From assembly GCA_023390395.1 (NCBI GenBank), contig JAEWCY010000240.1, forward strand, positions 1-48,831: a DNA stretch of 48,831 nucleotides. Reading direction: 5' to 3'. The translations under genes and the position numbers were made by a program. Positions 7,408 to 15,733 of this stretch are shown in pieces. The stretch is from Pseudomonadota bacterium. Lineage in GTDB: Bacteria; Desulfobacterota; Desulfovibrionia; Desulfovibrionales; Desulfovibrionaceae. The notes under the pieces are model-generated. The model saw only the letters and a list, made by a program, of their open reading frames with translations, searched no databases and had not been told where the DNA came from. Every line of letters starts with the position of its first letter. Within the stretch, counting starts at the first letter, position 1.

Positions 7408-9138
7408 TTGAGCGATCGGCATTACTACCAGTCCCTGACGCGCGTCATGGTGGCCTGGATGTCGGCCGTGGCCCTGGCCCCGCTTCTGGTGTGCGCGGCC
7501 GTGCTCGGCCACCAGTTCCACACCGCCTATCGGGCCAAGGTGGTGGCCCACCTGGAGGAGCTGGTGCTCAAGCACCAGCAGCAGGTGGCCGCGTTTCTGC
7601 GCGAGACCGCCGCCGAGCTGCGGGTGCTGGCCGAAATCGCCCCCTTCGACGACTTCGCCGACGACCGCCGGCTGGCCGCGATGCTCTCCACCATGCAGCA
7701 CGAACACGGCGGCGTGTTCGTGGACCTGGGGCTGGTGGACGCCTCGGGCGCGCTCGTCTCCTACGCCGGCCCCTTCCGCCTGGGCCGGGCCGACTACGCC
7801 GAAGCGCCCTGGTTTCAGGCCGCCAGAAAGGGCGACGTGACCGTCTCCGACGTCTTTCTGGGCCTGCGCGGCCTGCCGCACTTCGTGGTGGCCGTGCGCG
7901 TGCCCCACGCCGGCCGGGACTACCTGGTGCGCGCGGCCATCGACTTCGCCGCCTTCAACCGGTTCGTGGAGAACATCGCCCAGGGGGCCACGGGCCAGGC
8001 CTTCATCATCAATTCCCGGGGGGAGCTGCAGACCACGCCCAGGCGCGCGCCCAGGCTCGACGCGCCGTTTTTGCGCGAGCGCATCTGGGCCGGCCCGGGC
8101 GGCGTCCCGGCCCAGGCCGGGGACCAGCCGCTGGTGTTCACCCACGACGACCCGGAATCGGGCCGCCAGATCCTGTACGTGGCCAGCGTGTTCAAGGACG
8201 GCCAGTGGGCCCTGGTCTACCAGCAGGACGAGGCCGACGCCTTCCCGGCGCTCTATCGGACCCGGCTTCTGGCCATCCTCATCGTGGTCTTCGGCGGCAT
8301 CGGCATCCTGGCCGCCTGCTGGGTCCTGGCCCGGCGCATGGTGTCGCGGGTGGCCGCGGCCGACGCCGAGCGCGACCTTTTAAACGACCAGGTCATCGAG
8401 GCCGGCAAGCTGGCCTCGGTGGGCGAGCTGGCCGCCGGCATCGCCCACGAGATCAACAACCCCGTGGCCATCATGATGGAAGAGGCTGGCTGGGTGTCCG
8501 ACATCCTGGCCGACGACGATCGCGACACGCCCGAGAACATGACCGAGATGCGCCGGGCCCTGGACCAGATCCGGCAGCAGGGCGCGCGCTGCAAGGAAAT
8601 CACCCACAAGCTCCTGAGCTTCGCCCGCAAGACCGACGAGCGCATCAAAGAGCTCGACCTCAACGAGCTGGTGGCCGAGATGGCCGAGCTGTCGGAAAAG
8701 CGCGCCCGCTACGTCAACGTGCACATCGCCACGGACCTGGGTGGGAATCTCCCCCACGTGGCCGGTTCGCCCTCGGAACTGCAGCAGCTCGTGCTCAACC
8801 TCGTCAACAACGCCATGGACGCCATGGAGAAAAACGGCGGCGACCTGACGCTTTCCACGCGCCTGGCCGGCGACCGCGTGGTCCTGACCGTCTCGGACAC
8901 GGGGCACGGCATGCCCAAGGCCGTGGCCGCCCGCATCTTCGAGCCCTTTTTCACCACCAAGGCCGTGGGCAAGGGCACGGGGCTGGGGCTTTCCATCTGC
9001 TACGGCATCGTCAAAAAGCTCGGCGGCGAGATCACCGTGGAATCCGCGCCGGAGCAGGGCGCGACCTTCAGAGTCTTCCTGCCGTCGGCGGGAAAGCCCG
9101 GCGAGGACGCGACGCCCGATCGCACCCCCCAGGCCTGA
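7408..9138 (+). CDS. Cache-domain sensor histidine kinase
   Basis: Membrane sensor kinase of 576 residues. Membrane helices lie at about residues 14-35 and 288-308, enclosing a periplasmic dCache-type sensor (about 36-285, with YAEAPWFQAA and FIINSRGELQTTP). The cytoplasmic part has the H-box ELAAGIAHEINNPVA with His347 as phosphoacceptor, an N-box (NLVNNAMDAM), and G boxes DTGHGMP and GKGTGLGLSICYGIV. The TTG start at 7408, just after a GGGGG run, gives LSDRHYYQSLTR, typical of this kinase group; the longer upstream open frame has no coding character. It forms an operon with the response regulator 21 bases downstream. The ligand is unknown. Confidence 0.9.
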   Translation: MSDRHYYQSLTRVMVAWMSAVALAPLLVCAAVLGHQFHTAYRAKVVAHLEELVLKHQQQVAAFLRETAAELRVLAEIAPFDDFADDRRLAAMLSTMQHEHGGVFVDLGLVDASGALVSYAGPFRLGRADYAEAPWFQAARKGDVTVSDVFLGLRGLPHFVVAVRVPHAGRDYLVRAAIDFAAFNRFVENIAQGATGQAFIINSRGELQTTPRRAPRLDAPFLRERIWAGPGGVPAQAGDQPLVFTHDDPESGRQILYVASVFKDGQWALVYQQDEADAFPALYRTRLLAILIVVFGGIGILAACWVLARRMVSRVAAADAERDLLNDQVIEAGKLASVGELAAGIAHEINNPVAIMMEEAGWVSDILADDDRDTPENMTEMRRALDQIRQQGARCKEITHKLLSFARKTDERIKELDLNELVAEMAELSEKRARYVNVHIATDLGGNLPHVAGSPSELQQLVLNLVNNAMDAMEKNGGDLTLSTRLAGDRVVLTVSDTGHGMPKAVAARIFEPFFTTKAVGKGTGLGLSICYGIVKKLGGEITVESAPEQGATFRVFLPSAGKPGEDATPDRTPQA

Positions 9139-9159
9139 AGCCCGGCCCGAGGAACAAGC

Positions 9160-9564
9160 ATGAGCGAACAGAACCCCTTGCGGGTCCTTCTGGTGGACGA
9201 TGAGGCGGGCTTCACCGATGTGCTGGCCAAGCGCCTGCGCCGCCGAGGGCTGGTCGTGTCCGTGGCCCTGTCCGGGGCCGAGGGGCTGCGGCTTTTGCGC
9301 GAGAACGACTTCGACGCCGCCGTGTGCGACCTCAAGATGGTGGACATGGACGGCATCGAGGTGCTCAAGGTCTTTAGGAAGATGGTGCCGGCCATGCCCG
9401 TGATCATGCTCACCGGGCACGGCTCCGAGGAGGCGGCCAAGGACGGGCTCTCGGCCGGGGCCGCCGACTACCTGCTCAAACCCTGCGACATCGACGAACT
9501 GCTGGCCAAGCTCGCCGAAGCCGTGGCCAAGGCCGCCGCCGGCTCTGGCACCGGCCCCGCCTGA
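9160..9564 (+). CDS. Single-domain response regulator
   Basis: A 134-residue receiver domain with no output domain. The acidic pair is D13-D14 (LLVDDE), the phosphoacceptor is D57 (AVCDLKMVDMDG), the switch Thr is in VIMLTGHGS, and the conserved Lys is in LLKPCD. It lies 21 bases after the kinase and is very likely its partner. Having only a receiver, it probably works by protein-protein contact or as a phosphorelay intermediate. The C-terminal tail AAAGSGTGPA is disordered. Confidence 0.92.
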   Translation: MSEQNPLRVLLVDDEAGFTDVLAKRLRRRGLVVSVALSGAEGLRLLRENDFDAAVCDLKMVDMDGIEVLKVFRKMVPAMPVIMLTGHGSEEAAKDGLSAGAADYLLKPCDIDELLAKLAEAVAKAAAGSGTGPA

Positions 9565-9599
9565 TCCGCCCCTTCCCGGGCACGAGAGGAACCCCCCGC

Positions 9600-10232
9600 A
9601 TGGACGACGCCGCCCGTTTCGACGCCAGGGCCGCCGCCTGGGACGCCAGTCCCCACCGCCGCAAGCTGACCGCCGACATCGCCTCGGCCATGGAACGGGT
9701 CGGCCTTTTCCGCCAGCCCGTGCCCGACGCCCTGGACTTCGGCTGCGGCACCGGCCTGTTGACCCTGGAGCTCTCCCGGCGTTGCGAGCGCGTCACCGGG
9801 CTCGACTTCTCGCCCGGCATGCTGGCCGCCCTGGACGCCAAGATCGAGGCGGCGGGGCTTTCCAACGTCGCCACCATCCTGGCCGATCTGGCCGCCGGCG
9901 ACCCTGTGCCCGGGCGCTACGACCTGGTGGCCAGCGCCATGGTCCTGCACCACGTGGCCGAACTGGACGCGGTGCTCAAACGCTTGTTCGAGGCCGCGCA
10001 CAAGGGCGGCCGCATCGCCCTGGCCGACCTGGACAGCGAGGGCGGGGCCTTTCACGACGACAACGCCGGGGTGCACCATTTCGGCTTCGACCGGCTGGAG
10101 CTGGCCGACGTGCTGGCCGGCATCGGCTTCACCGCCATCGACGCCGTGGACGCCTCGGTCATCGAAAAGCCCGGACCCTGCGGCGCGGTGCGCGCCTTCA
10201 CGGTTTTTTTGATGACCGCCACGCGGCCCTGA
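9600..10232 (+). CDS. Class I SAM-dependent methyltransferase
   Basis: A 210-residue Rossmann-fold methyltransferase. Motif I is ALDFGCGTGLLTLEL near residue 42, followed by acidic motif II (VTGLDFSPGMLAALD) and the post-motif ASAMVLHHVAELDAVLK. The substrate cannot be read from the sequence; the small size and lack of extra domains fit a small-molecule (for example lipid- or quinone-type) or unassigned enzyme. It starts 35 bases after the response regulator and may be co-transcribed with the two-component pair. Confidence 0.85.
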   Translation: MDDAARFDARAAAWDASPHRRKLTADIASAMERVGLFRQPVPDALDFGCGTGLLTLELSRRCERVTGLDFSPGMLAALDAKIEAAGLSNVATILADLAAGDPVPGRYDLVASAMVLHHVAELDAVLKRLFEAAHKGGRIALADLDSEGGAFHDDNAGVHHFGFDRLELADVLAGIGFTAIDAVDASVIEKPGPCGAVRAFTVFLMTATRP

Positions 10233-10308
10233 CGCCGCTTGCCCCGACATCCCGGGGGGTTGCCGCCGCGCCCGTGTTCGCCCCGCCCCCTACCCCGTGC
10301 CGGGAAAA

Positions 10309-10317
10309 TGTATTATA
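10309..10317 (+). promoter_or_regulatory. Possible -10 box of ahbC
   Basis: TGTATTATA is the only A/T-rich hexamer region in an otherwise very G/C-rich gap, about 36 bases before the ATG. TATTAT matches the sigma-70 -10 consensus at 5 of 6 positions, but no good -35 box is found at 16-18 bases. Confidence 0.35.
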
Positions 10318-10351
10318 GGGCCTTCCCACCCAACGAAACAGAGGACTGTTC

Positions 10352-11539
10352 ATGATCGGCATATCCAAGCTTTACTGCGGCGGGGTCGAGCCCTCGGACG
10401 CGTTGCGCTACGGCCGCCACTCCGGCAAGCTCCCTTCCCACCTGCTGCAATTCTCCAAGGACAAGAAGCCCGTCGTGGTCTGGAACATGACCCGCCGGTG
10501 CAACCTCAAGTGCGTGCACTGCTACGCCAAGGCCGTGGACCCGGAGGGCGTCGACGACATCGGCACGACCGAGGCCAAGGCCATGATCGACGATCTGGCC
10601 GCCTTCGGCGCGCCGGTCATGCTCTTTTCCGGCGGCGAGCCGCTGGTGCGCAAGGACCTGACCGAATTGGCCTCCCACGCCACCTCGCGCGGCATGCGCG
10701 CCGTCATCTCCACCAACGGCACGCTGATCAGCCGCGAAAAGGCCCGGGAGCTCAAGGCCGTGGGCCTGTCCTACGTGGGCATTTCCCTCGACGGCGGCGA
10801 GGAGGTCCACGACCGTTTCCGCGGCGTGGCGGGCTCGTTTAAAAAGGCCCTGGCCGGCATCGAGAACTGCCAGAAGGAAGGCCTCAAGGTGGGCCTGCGC
10901 TTCACCATCAACAAGCGAAACGCGAGCGAAGTGCCGCTGCTCTTCGACCTCCTGCGCGACCTCGAAGTGCCGCGCATCTGCTTCTACCACCTGGTCTACG
11001 CCGGGCGCGGCTCGGAACTCATCAAGGAAGACCTGGACCACGCCGCCACGCGGGCGCTCGTCGACCTCATCATGGACCGCACCCGGGCCCTGCACGACGC
11101 CGGCCTGCCCAAGGAAGTGCTCACCGTCGACAACCACGCCGACGGCCCCTACGTCTACCTGCGTCTTTTGCGCGAGGACCCGGCCCGGGCGGCCGAGGTC
11201 AAGGAGCTGCTGTCGTTTAACGAAGGCAACAGCTCCGGCCGGGGCATCGGCTGCATCTCCTGGGACGGCAAGGTCCACGCCGACCAGTTCTGGCGCAACC
11301 ACGTGTTCGGCAACGTGCGGGAGCGTCCCTTTTCCCAGATCTGGGACGACCCGGCCATCGAACTGCTGGCCAAGCTCAAGGACAAGAAGCGCCACGTGAC
11401 CGGGCGCTGCGCCTCCTGCCGCTACCTGGAGATCTGCGGCGGCAACTTCCGGGCCCGGGCCGAGGCCGTCTCCGGCGACGTATGGGGACCCGATCCGGCC
11501 TGCTACCTGACCGACGACGAGATCCGCCCCGAAGAATAG
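10352..11539 (+). CDS. ahbC: AhbC, radical SAM enzyme of siroheme-dependent haem synthesis
   Basis: Radical SAM protein expected to turn 12,18-didecarboxysiroheme into iron-coproporphyrin III by removing two acetate side chains. The 395-residue product has the radical SAM cluster C50-x3-C54-x2-C57 (MTRRCNLKCVHCYA), the glycine motif SGGEPL, and a C-terminal SPASM-type set (GCISWDGKVHADQFW, then GRCASCRYLEICGGN). This arrangement plus hemB and ahbD next door identifies AhbC rather than another SPASM enzyme. GAGGA precedes the ATG. A TATTAT box 40 bases upstream may be its -10, and a clear intrinsic terminator follows (11564-11595), so it may be transcribed alone. Confidence 0.9.
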   Translation: MIGISKLYCGGVEPSDALRYGRHSGKLPSHLLQFSKDKKPVVVWNMTRRCNLKCVHCYAKAVDPEGVDDIGTTEAKAMIDDLAAFGAPVMLFSGGEPLVRKDLTELASHATSRGMRAVISTNGTLISREKARELKAVGLSYVGISLDGGEEVHDRFRGVAGSFKKALAGIENCQKEGLKVGLRFTINKRNASEVPLLFDLLRDLEVPRICFYHLVYAGRGSELIKEDLDHAATRALVDLIMDRTRALHDAGLPKEVLTVDNHADGPYVYLRLLREDPARAAEVKELLSFNEGNSSGRGIGCISWDGKVHADQFWRNHVFGNVRERPFSQIWDDPAIELLAKLKDKKRHVTGRCASCRYLEICGGNFRARAEAVSGDVWGPDPACYLTDDEIRPEE

Positions 11540-11563
11540 CGGGACGCCGGACGAAAAAACGAG

Positions 11564-11595
11564 AAAGGGCCGTGCGCGTGGCGTACGGCCCTTTT
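11564..11595 (+). terminator. Intrinsic terminator of ahbC
   Basis: Arms AAAGGGCCGT (11564-11573) and ACGGCCCTTT (11585-11594) are perfectly complementary, and the downstream arm runs into CTTTTCC. It lies 25 bases after the ahbC stop. Confidence 0.85.
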
Positions 11596-11664
11596 CCTCA
11601 TTGATCGGCGAGGTAAGACTACGGAAGGGGACGGGAACGTGCTCGATCCCCCTCGGGGTGGTCC

Positions 11665-11687
11665 GGGAGGGGGGCTCGCCCCCTCCT
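11665..11687. repeat. G/C-rich hairpin downstream of the 81-residue gene
   Basis: GGAGGGGG (11666-11673) pairs with CCCCCTCC (11679-11686) across a 5-base loop. It lies 31 bases past the stop of the minus-strand gene at 11718 and could end its transcript, though no T-run follows. Confidence 0.4.
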
Positions 11688-11717
11688 GGCCGCCGGAGGC
11701 TCTCTCCTCCCCAAAAA

Positions 11718-11963
11718 TTAAAACAGCGTATGCTGGTCCAGGCGCACGCCCCGGATGCGCAGCAGCGCTTCCTCGGCCCGGCGGCGCATGCGGAAAAGCG
11801 CCCGCAGGCAGGTCAGGTCGTTTTCCCCGGCGATGGCCGAAAGGGCCTCCATGGCCACGGCCAGCTTGGCCGTGTCGTCCATGGCCGGGGCCGGGGCCGG
11901 TCCGGCTTCAACGATGGTTTCGATGTCCTTGACCCTGGCCAGCGATGCCGCATTCGCGCTCAT
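11718..11963 (-). CDS. Small hypothetical protein (81 residues)
   Basis: Family not recognised. Predicted all-helical, with a Pro/Ala stretch (EAGPAPAPAMDD) joining a short N-terminal helix to a C-terminal region rich in Leu, Ala and Arg (ALFRMRRRAEEALLRIRG). A GGAG(TAGGA) precedes the ATG. It lies opposite to the ahb genes and is flanked by the ahbC terminator on one side and a G/C hairpin on the other. The short length leaves doubt, but third-position G/C bias supports coding. Confidence 0.55.
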   Translation of the reverse strand: MSANAASLARVKDIETIVEAGPAPAPAMDDTAKLAVAMEALSAIAGENDLTCLRALFRMRRRAEEALLRIRGVRLDQHTLF

Positions 11964-12164
11964 GACGTCCTACTCCCCCAGGCCACGCCCCCGTGGCGGT
12001 TGATTTCGGCGGCGGTCATACTCCCGGCCCGCGGCGGTGTAAAGCGTGGTCGGCCAGTTGACCATGGCCGGGGAAAAGGAATATGGGACAATGGAAGCGC
12101 CGCTCAGCATGCAGCACGGCAACACGGCCAAACGGCAACACGGCGGCGCGCAAAGGACCGTATC

Positions 12165-13415
12165 GTGGGCAGGCTTCCTGTGGACGCGCTCGAACCGGGC
12201 ATGGTGCTTGCGTCGGACCTCATGGGTTCCGACGGCAAGATGCTGTTGCCCAAGGGCATGACGCTCACCGACAGCCTCATCGGCAGCCTGCGCAAGCGCG
12301 GAGTGCCCGGCGCCGACGTGGCCGCGGCTGGAGACGGCGACGATGGGGGCATGGCCGACATCGACGAGGTGCTGCTCCAGGAGAGCGCCGCCCACGTGGC
12401 CCGGCGCTTCCTGTCCGGCGACCTGTCCCACCCGGCCATCGCCGCCCTCTACGAGATCGCCGTGGAGCAGCAGGCCCGGGCCCTGGCCTCCGGCGTGCCC
12501 ATCCTGCCCGACATCGAGCCCAGCCCCCGGGCCGAGTCCATGACCGACCTGTTCTTCCGCGAGGAAGGCGGCGTGGAGGACCTCGTGGACAGCGAGGTCA
12601 AGCTGGCCTCGTTCCCGGACATCTATTTCAAGATCCGCCAGGTGCTCGATTCGTCCGTGAGCACCTCGGCGCAGGTGGCCGACGTCATCAGCAAGGACAC
12701 GAGCCTCACGGCCAAGCTCTTAAAGCTCGTCAACAGCCCCTTCTACGGCCTGCCCCACCGCGTGGACTCCATCAGCCGGGCGGTCATGGTCCTCGGCAGC
12801 CAGGAGGTCTCCACCCTGGCCCTTGGCATCGCGGCCATGAACGCCTTCAAGGACATCCCCCCGGAACTGATCAACATGCGCACGTTCTGGGAGCACTCCA
12901 TGGCTGTCGGCGTCTTCGCCAGGCTCCTTGGCGAGACGGCGGCGAAAAACGGCTCCGAGCGGCTGTTCGTGGCCGGCGTGCTCCACGACATCGGCCGTCT
13001 GGTCATCTTCAAGAAGCTCCCCCATGCCGCCGTGGAGGCCATCTACTACGCCAAGGGCAACATGACGCCCCTGTGCGTGGCCGAAAACGAGGTGCTGGGC
13101 TTTTCCCACCCGCTCATCGGCGGGCTCCTGCTCAAGGCCTGGAAGTTCCCCGAGGCGCTGGTGGCGGCCGTGTCCTGCCACCACACGCCCTCGGCCTCCC
13201 CGGGCGACGTCGAGGCGGCCATCCTGCACATGGCCGACATCATGGCCGTGGCCCTGGGCTTCACCCCGCCGGCCTCGCTCATGGTGCCGCCGCTCGATCC
13301 CGCGGCCTGGGACCTGCTGGGGCTCGACCCCGCCCGGCTGGCCGACGTGGCCGCCGCCGGCCAGGACCAGATCGACGACATCGTGGGCTCCTTCTTCCCG
13401 GCCCGCAAGCACTGA
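12165..13415 (+). CDS. HDOD domain protein within the haem locus
   Basis: A 416-residue protein with a short N-terminal domain (GRLPVDALEPGMVLASDLM, of the type often found at the N terminus of HD-GYP/HDOD regulators) and an HDOD domain at about residues 145-345, with FPDIYFKIRQVL, VADVISKDTSLTAKLLKLVN and VLHDIGRLVIF. HDOD domains are HD-GYP relatives that usually lack phosphodiesterase residues and act in signalling. The start is GTG at 12165, 7 bases after AAAGGA; upstream sequence in frame lacks coding character. hemB follows after 27 bases, so both are probably on one mRNA. Confidence 0.85.
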   Translation: MGRLPVDALEPGMVLASDLMGSDGKMLLPKGMTLTDSLIGSLRKRGVPGADVAAAGDGDDGGMADIDEVLLQESAAHVARRFLSGDLSHPAIAALYEIAVEQQARALASGVPILPDIEPSPRAESMTDLFFREEGGVEDLVDSEVKLASFPDIYFKIRQVLDSSVSTSAQVADVISKDTSLTAKLLKLVNSPFYGLPHRVDSISRAVMVLGSQEVSTLALGIAAMNAFKDIPPELINMRTFWEHSMAVGVFARLLGETAAKNGSERLFVAGVLHDIGRLVIFKKLPHAAVEAIYYAKGNMTPLCVAENEVLGFSHPLIGGLLLKAWKFPEALVAAVSCHHTPSASPGDVEAAILHMADIMAVALGFTPPASLMVPPLDPAAWDLLGLDPARLADVAAAGQDQIDDIVGSFFPARKH

Positions 13416-13442
13416 TCCAACGCAAGCAAGCGAGGTTTTGCC

Positions 13443-14423
13443 ATGGCTTTCGGCGAGTTCCATCGCGGCCGCAGGTTGCGCCGCACGGCTTTTCTGCGCG
13501 ACATGGTGCGCGAGACCGAGCTGCGCCCCGACGACCTCATCCAGGGCTATTTCGTGGTGGACACGCCCGACGCGGATTTCGAAAAGCCGCTCGGCTCCAT
13601 GCCCGGCCAGTCCCAGCTTTCCGTGGAAAAGCTCGTGGCCCGGGTGGGCGCGGCCATGGACCACGGCCTGCGCTCGGTCATCGTCTTCGGCCTGCCCGAA
13701 AAAAAGGACCCGGCCGGCACCGGGGCCTACGCCGACGACGGCATCGTGCAGCGCGCCGTCATGCGCCTCAAGGAGACCTATCCGCAACTGGCCGTGGTCA
13801 CGGACGTGTGCCTGTGCGAATACACCAGCCACGGCCACTGCGGCCTGCTCGACGGCCACGGCGAGGTGCAAAACGACCCCACCCTGGAACTGCTGGCCAA
13901 GACGGCCGTGAGCCACGCCCGGGCCGGGGCGGACATCATCGCGCCCTCGGACATGATGGACGGCCGGGTGGGGGCTATCCGCATCGCCCTGGACGAGGCC
14001 GGCTTTTCCCACATCCCGGTCATGTCCTACGCCGTGAAGTACGCCTCGGCCTTCTACGGCCCCTTCCGCGAGGCGGCCGAGAGCGCCCCGGCCTTCGGCG
14101 ACCGCAAAGGCTACCAGATGGACCCGGCCAACGTGCGCGAGGGCCTGCGCGAGGCCGCCGCCGACCTGGCCGAAGGCGCGGACATCCTCATGGTCAAGCC
14201 GGCCATGCCCTATCTCGACGTGGTGCGCCTTCTGCGCGACAGCTTCGACACGCCCATCGCCGCCTACCAGGTCAGCGGCGAGTACGCCATGCTCCAGGCG
14301 GCCATCGCCAACGGCTGGCTCGACGAGAAGCGGGCCATCCTGGAATCGCTCACCGGCATCAAGCGCGCCGGCGCGGACATGATCATCACCTACTTCGCCG
14401 AGAAGGTGCTGCCCTGGCTCTAG
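13443..14423 (+). CDS. hemB: Delta-aminolevulinic acid dehydratase (porphobilinogen synthase)
   Basis: Condenses two 5-aminolevulinates to porphobilinogen in the cytoplasm, the first common tetrapyrrole step. The 326-residue length is normal. Zinc ligands C123, C125 and C133 are present (DVCLCEYTSHGHCG), so it is the zinc-dependent type. The Schiff-base lysines are K199 (SYAVKYAS) and K252 (MVKPAMPYLD). It sits between the HDOD gene and ahbD; placement of hemB between ahb genes is known in Desulfovibrio. Confidence 0.97.
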   Translation: MAFGEFHRGRRLRRTAFLRDMVRETELRPDDLIQGYFVVDTPDADFEKPLGSMPGQSQLSVEKLVARVGAAMDHGLRSVIVFGLPEKKDPAGTGAYADDGIVQRAVMRLKETYPQLAVVTDVCLCEYTSHGHCGLLDGHGEVQNDPTLELLAKTAVSHARAGADIIAPSDMMDGRVGAIRIALDEAGFSHIPVMSYAVKYASAFYGPFREAAESAPAFGDRKGYQMDPANVREGLREAAADLAEGADILMVKPAMPYLDVVRLLRDSFDTPIAAYQVSGEYAMLQAAIANGWLDEKRAILESLTGIKRAGADMIITYFAEKVLPWL

Positions 14424-14432
14424 CCCCGCGCC

Positions 14433-14460
14433 TTGCCTCGCCCCGGCCAGCCATTATATC
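14433..14460 (+). promoter_or_regulatory. Possible promoter of ahbD
   Basis: TTGCCT (14433-14438), 16 bases, TATATC (14455-14460) in the hemB-ahbD gap. It would give a leader of about 95 bases that contains the hairpin at 14471-14500. Only partial consensus, but it is the only A/T-rich patch here. Confidence 0.4.
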
Positions 14461-14470
14461 AGACAGACCC

Positions 14471-14500
14471 GCGCGGCCCTCGCCATGGCGGCGGCCGCGC
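14471..14500. repeat. Hairpin in the ahbD leader
   Basis: Arms GCGCGGCC (14471-14478) and GGCCGCGC (14493-14500) are perfect complements and enclose a second palindrome, CGCCATGGCG (14481-14490). No T-run follows, so a terminator is unlikely. It may affect ahbD translation or RNA stability. A strong AAGGAGGG follows at 14513-14520. Confidence 0.5.
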
Positions 14501-14560
14501 CAAATCCCGTCCAAGGAGGGGACCGCCGCGTGCCCCGCGCCGCCGGTCCGCGACCCCCAT

Positions 14561-15733
14561 ATGCAGCATCCCCACGGCAAGGGCCCCGGGCATCCCGGCG
14601 GCCACCCCCTCGGCCATCCCGGCGGCCATCCGGCCGGGCATCCCCACGCGACGTCCGGCCCCGGCGGCATGCCGCCCCTGCGGCTCATCGCCTGGGAAGT
14701 CACCCGGGCCTGCAATCTGGCTTGCAAGCATTGCCGGGCCGAGGCCTGCCTCGATCCCTGGCCGGGCGAGTGCGACACCGCCGAGGCCAAGGCGCTCATC
14801 GACACCTTTCCCGAGACCGGCAGCCCCATCATCATCTTCACCGGCGGCGAGCCGCTCCTGCGCCCGGACATCTTCGACCTGGTGCGCCACGCCCGGAGCC
14901 GCGACCTGCGCTGCGTCATGGCCCCCAACGGCACGCTGGTCACGGCGGAAAACGCCCGCGAGATCAAGGCCTCGGGCATCGCCCGCTGCTCCATCTCCAT
15001 CGACGCGCCGACCGCCGCGGACCACGACGCCTTCCGGGGCGTGCCCGGGGCCTTTGAAGGGGCGCTGCGCGGCATCGAGTTCCTCAAGTCGGCCGGGGTG
15101 GAATTTCAGATCAACACCACGGTGACCAAGCACAACATGGGGAACTTCAAGGAGATCTTCAAGCTGGCCGAGAAGCTGGGCGCGGCCGCCTGGCACATCT
15201 TCCTGCTCGTGCCCACGGGCCGGGCCGCGCAGCTCGGAGCCGAGATCATCACGGCCAGGCAGTACGAGGAAGTGCTCAACTGGTTCTACGACTTCCGCAA
15301 GACCACGAGCATGCACTTGAAAGCCACCTGCGCCCCGCACTACTACCGGATCATGCGCCAGCGGGCCAAGGCCGAGGGCGTGTCCGTGACGCCGGACACC
15401 TTCGGCATGGACGCCATGACGCGCGGCTGCCTGGGCGGCACGGGATTCTGCTTCATCTCGGCCGTGGGCCAGGTGCAGCCTTGCGGCTACCTGGACCTCG
15501 ACTGCGGCGACGTGCGCAAGACGCCCTTCCCGGAGATCTGGCGCACCTCGCCCCAGTTCCTGCAGTTTCGCAACAAGGACGACTACAAGGGCAAGTGCGG
15601 CGTGTGCGAGTACCACCGCGTCTGCGGCGGCTGCCGGGCCCGGGCCCAGACCATGTCCGGCGACTACATGGCCCCGGAACCCCTGTGCGACTACACGCCG
15701 CCGAAGGCGGCCGCAAAAGGCCCGGGCGCATGA
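14561..15733 (+). CDS. ahbD: AhbD, haem synthase of the siroheme-dependent pathway
   Basis: Radical SAM enzyme that oxidatively decarboxylates two propionates of iron-coproporphyrin III to the vinyls of haem b. From ATG 14561 the product has 390 residues. The radical SAM cysteines are C51, C55 and C58 (TRACNLACKHCRAEA), the glycine motif is TGGEPL, and the C terminus has a SPASM-like set (GFCFISAVGQVQPCGYLDLD, then GKCGVCEYHRVCGGCRARA). The first 30 residues hold eight histidines in HPGGHP-like repeats. Start choice is uncertain: the best Shine-Dalgarno (14513) is 40 bases before this ATG, and an in-frame ATG at 14670 would remove the His-rich tail. The stop overlaps the next ATG. Confidence 0.9.
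   Translation: MQHPHGKGPGHPGGHPLGHPGGHPAGHPHATSGPGGMPPLRLIAWEVTRACNLACKHCRAEACLDPWPGECDTAEAKALIDTFPETGSPIIIFTGGEPLLRPDIFDLVRHARSRDLRCVMAPNGTLVTAENAREIKASGIARCSISIDAPTAADHDAFRGVPGAFEGALRGIEFLKSAGVEFQINTTVTKHNMGNFKEIFKLAEKLGAAAWHIFLLVPTGRAAQLGAEIITARQYEEVLNWFYDFRKTTSMHLKATCAPHYYRIMRQRAKAEGVSVTPDTFGMDAMTRGCLGGTGFCFISAVGQVQPCGYLDLDCGDVRKTPFPEIWRTSPQFLQFRNKDDYKGKCGVCEYHRVCGGCRARAQTMSGDYMAPEPLCDYTPPKAAAKGPGA

Noticed and set aside
14571..14660. GHPGGHP repeats considered as a DNA repeat or CRISPR-like element
   Set aside because: Repeats are short, irregular and in frame with AhbD; they are protein-level His-rich repeats, not a DNA array.
14530..15057. GTG start with ideal ribosome site spacing in the ahbD region
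   Set aside because: The frame yields only Arg/Pro-rich sequence and ends inside ahbD; kept as a note on start ambiguity, not as a gene.
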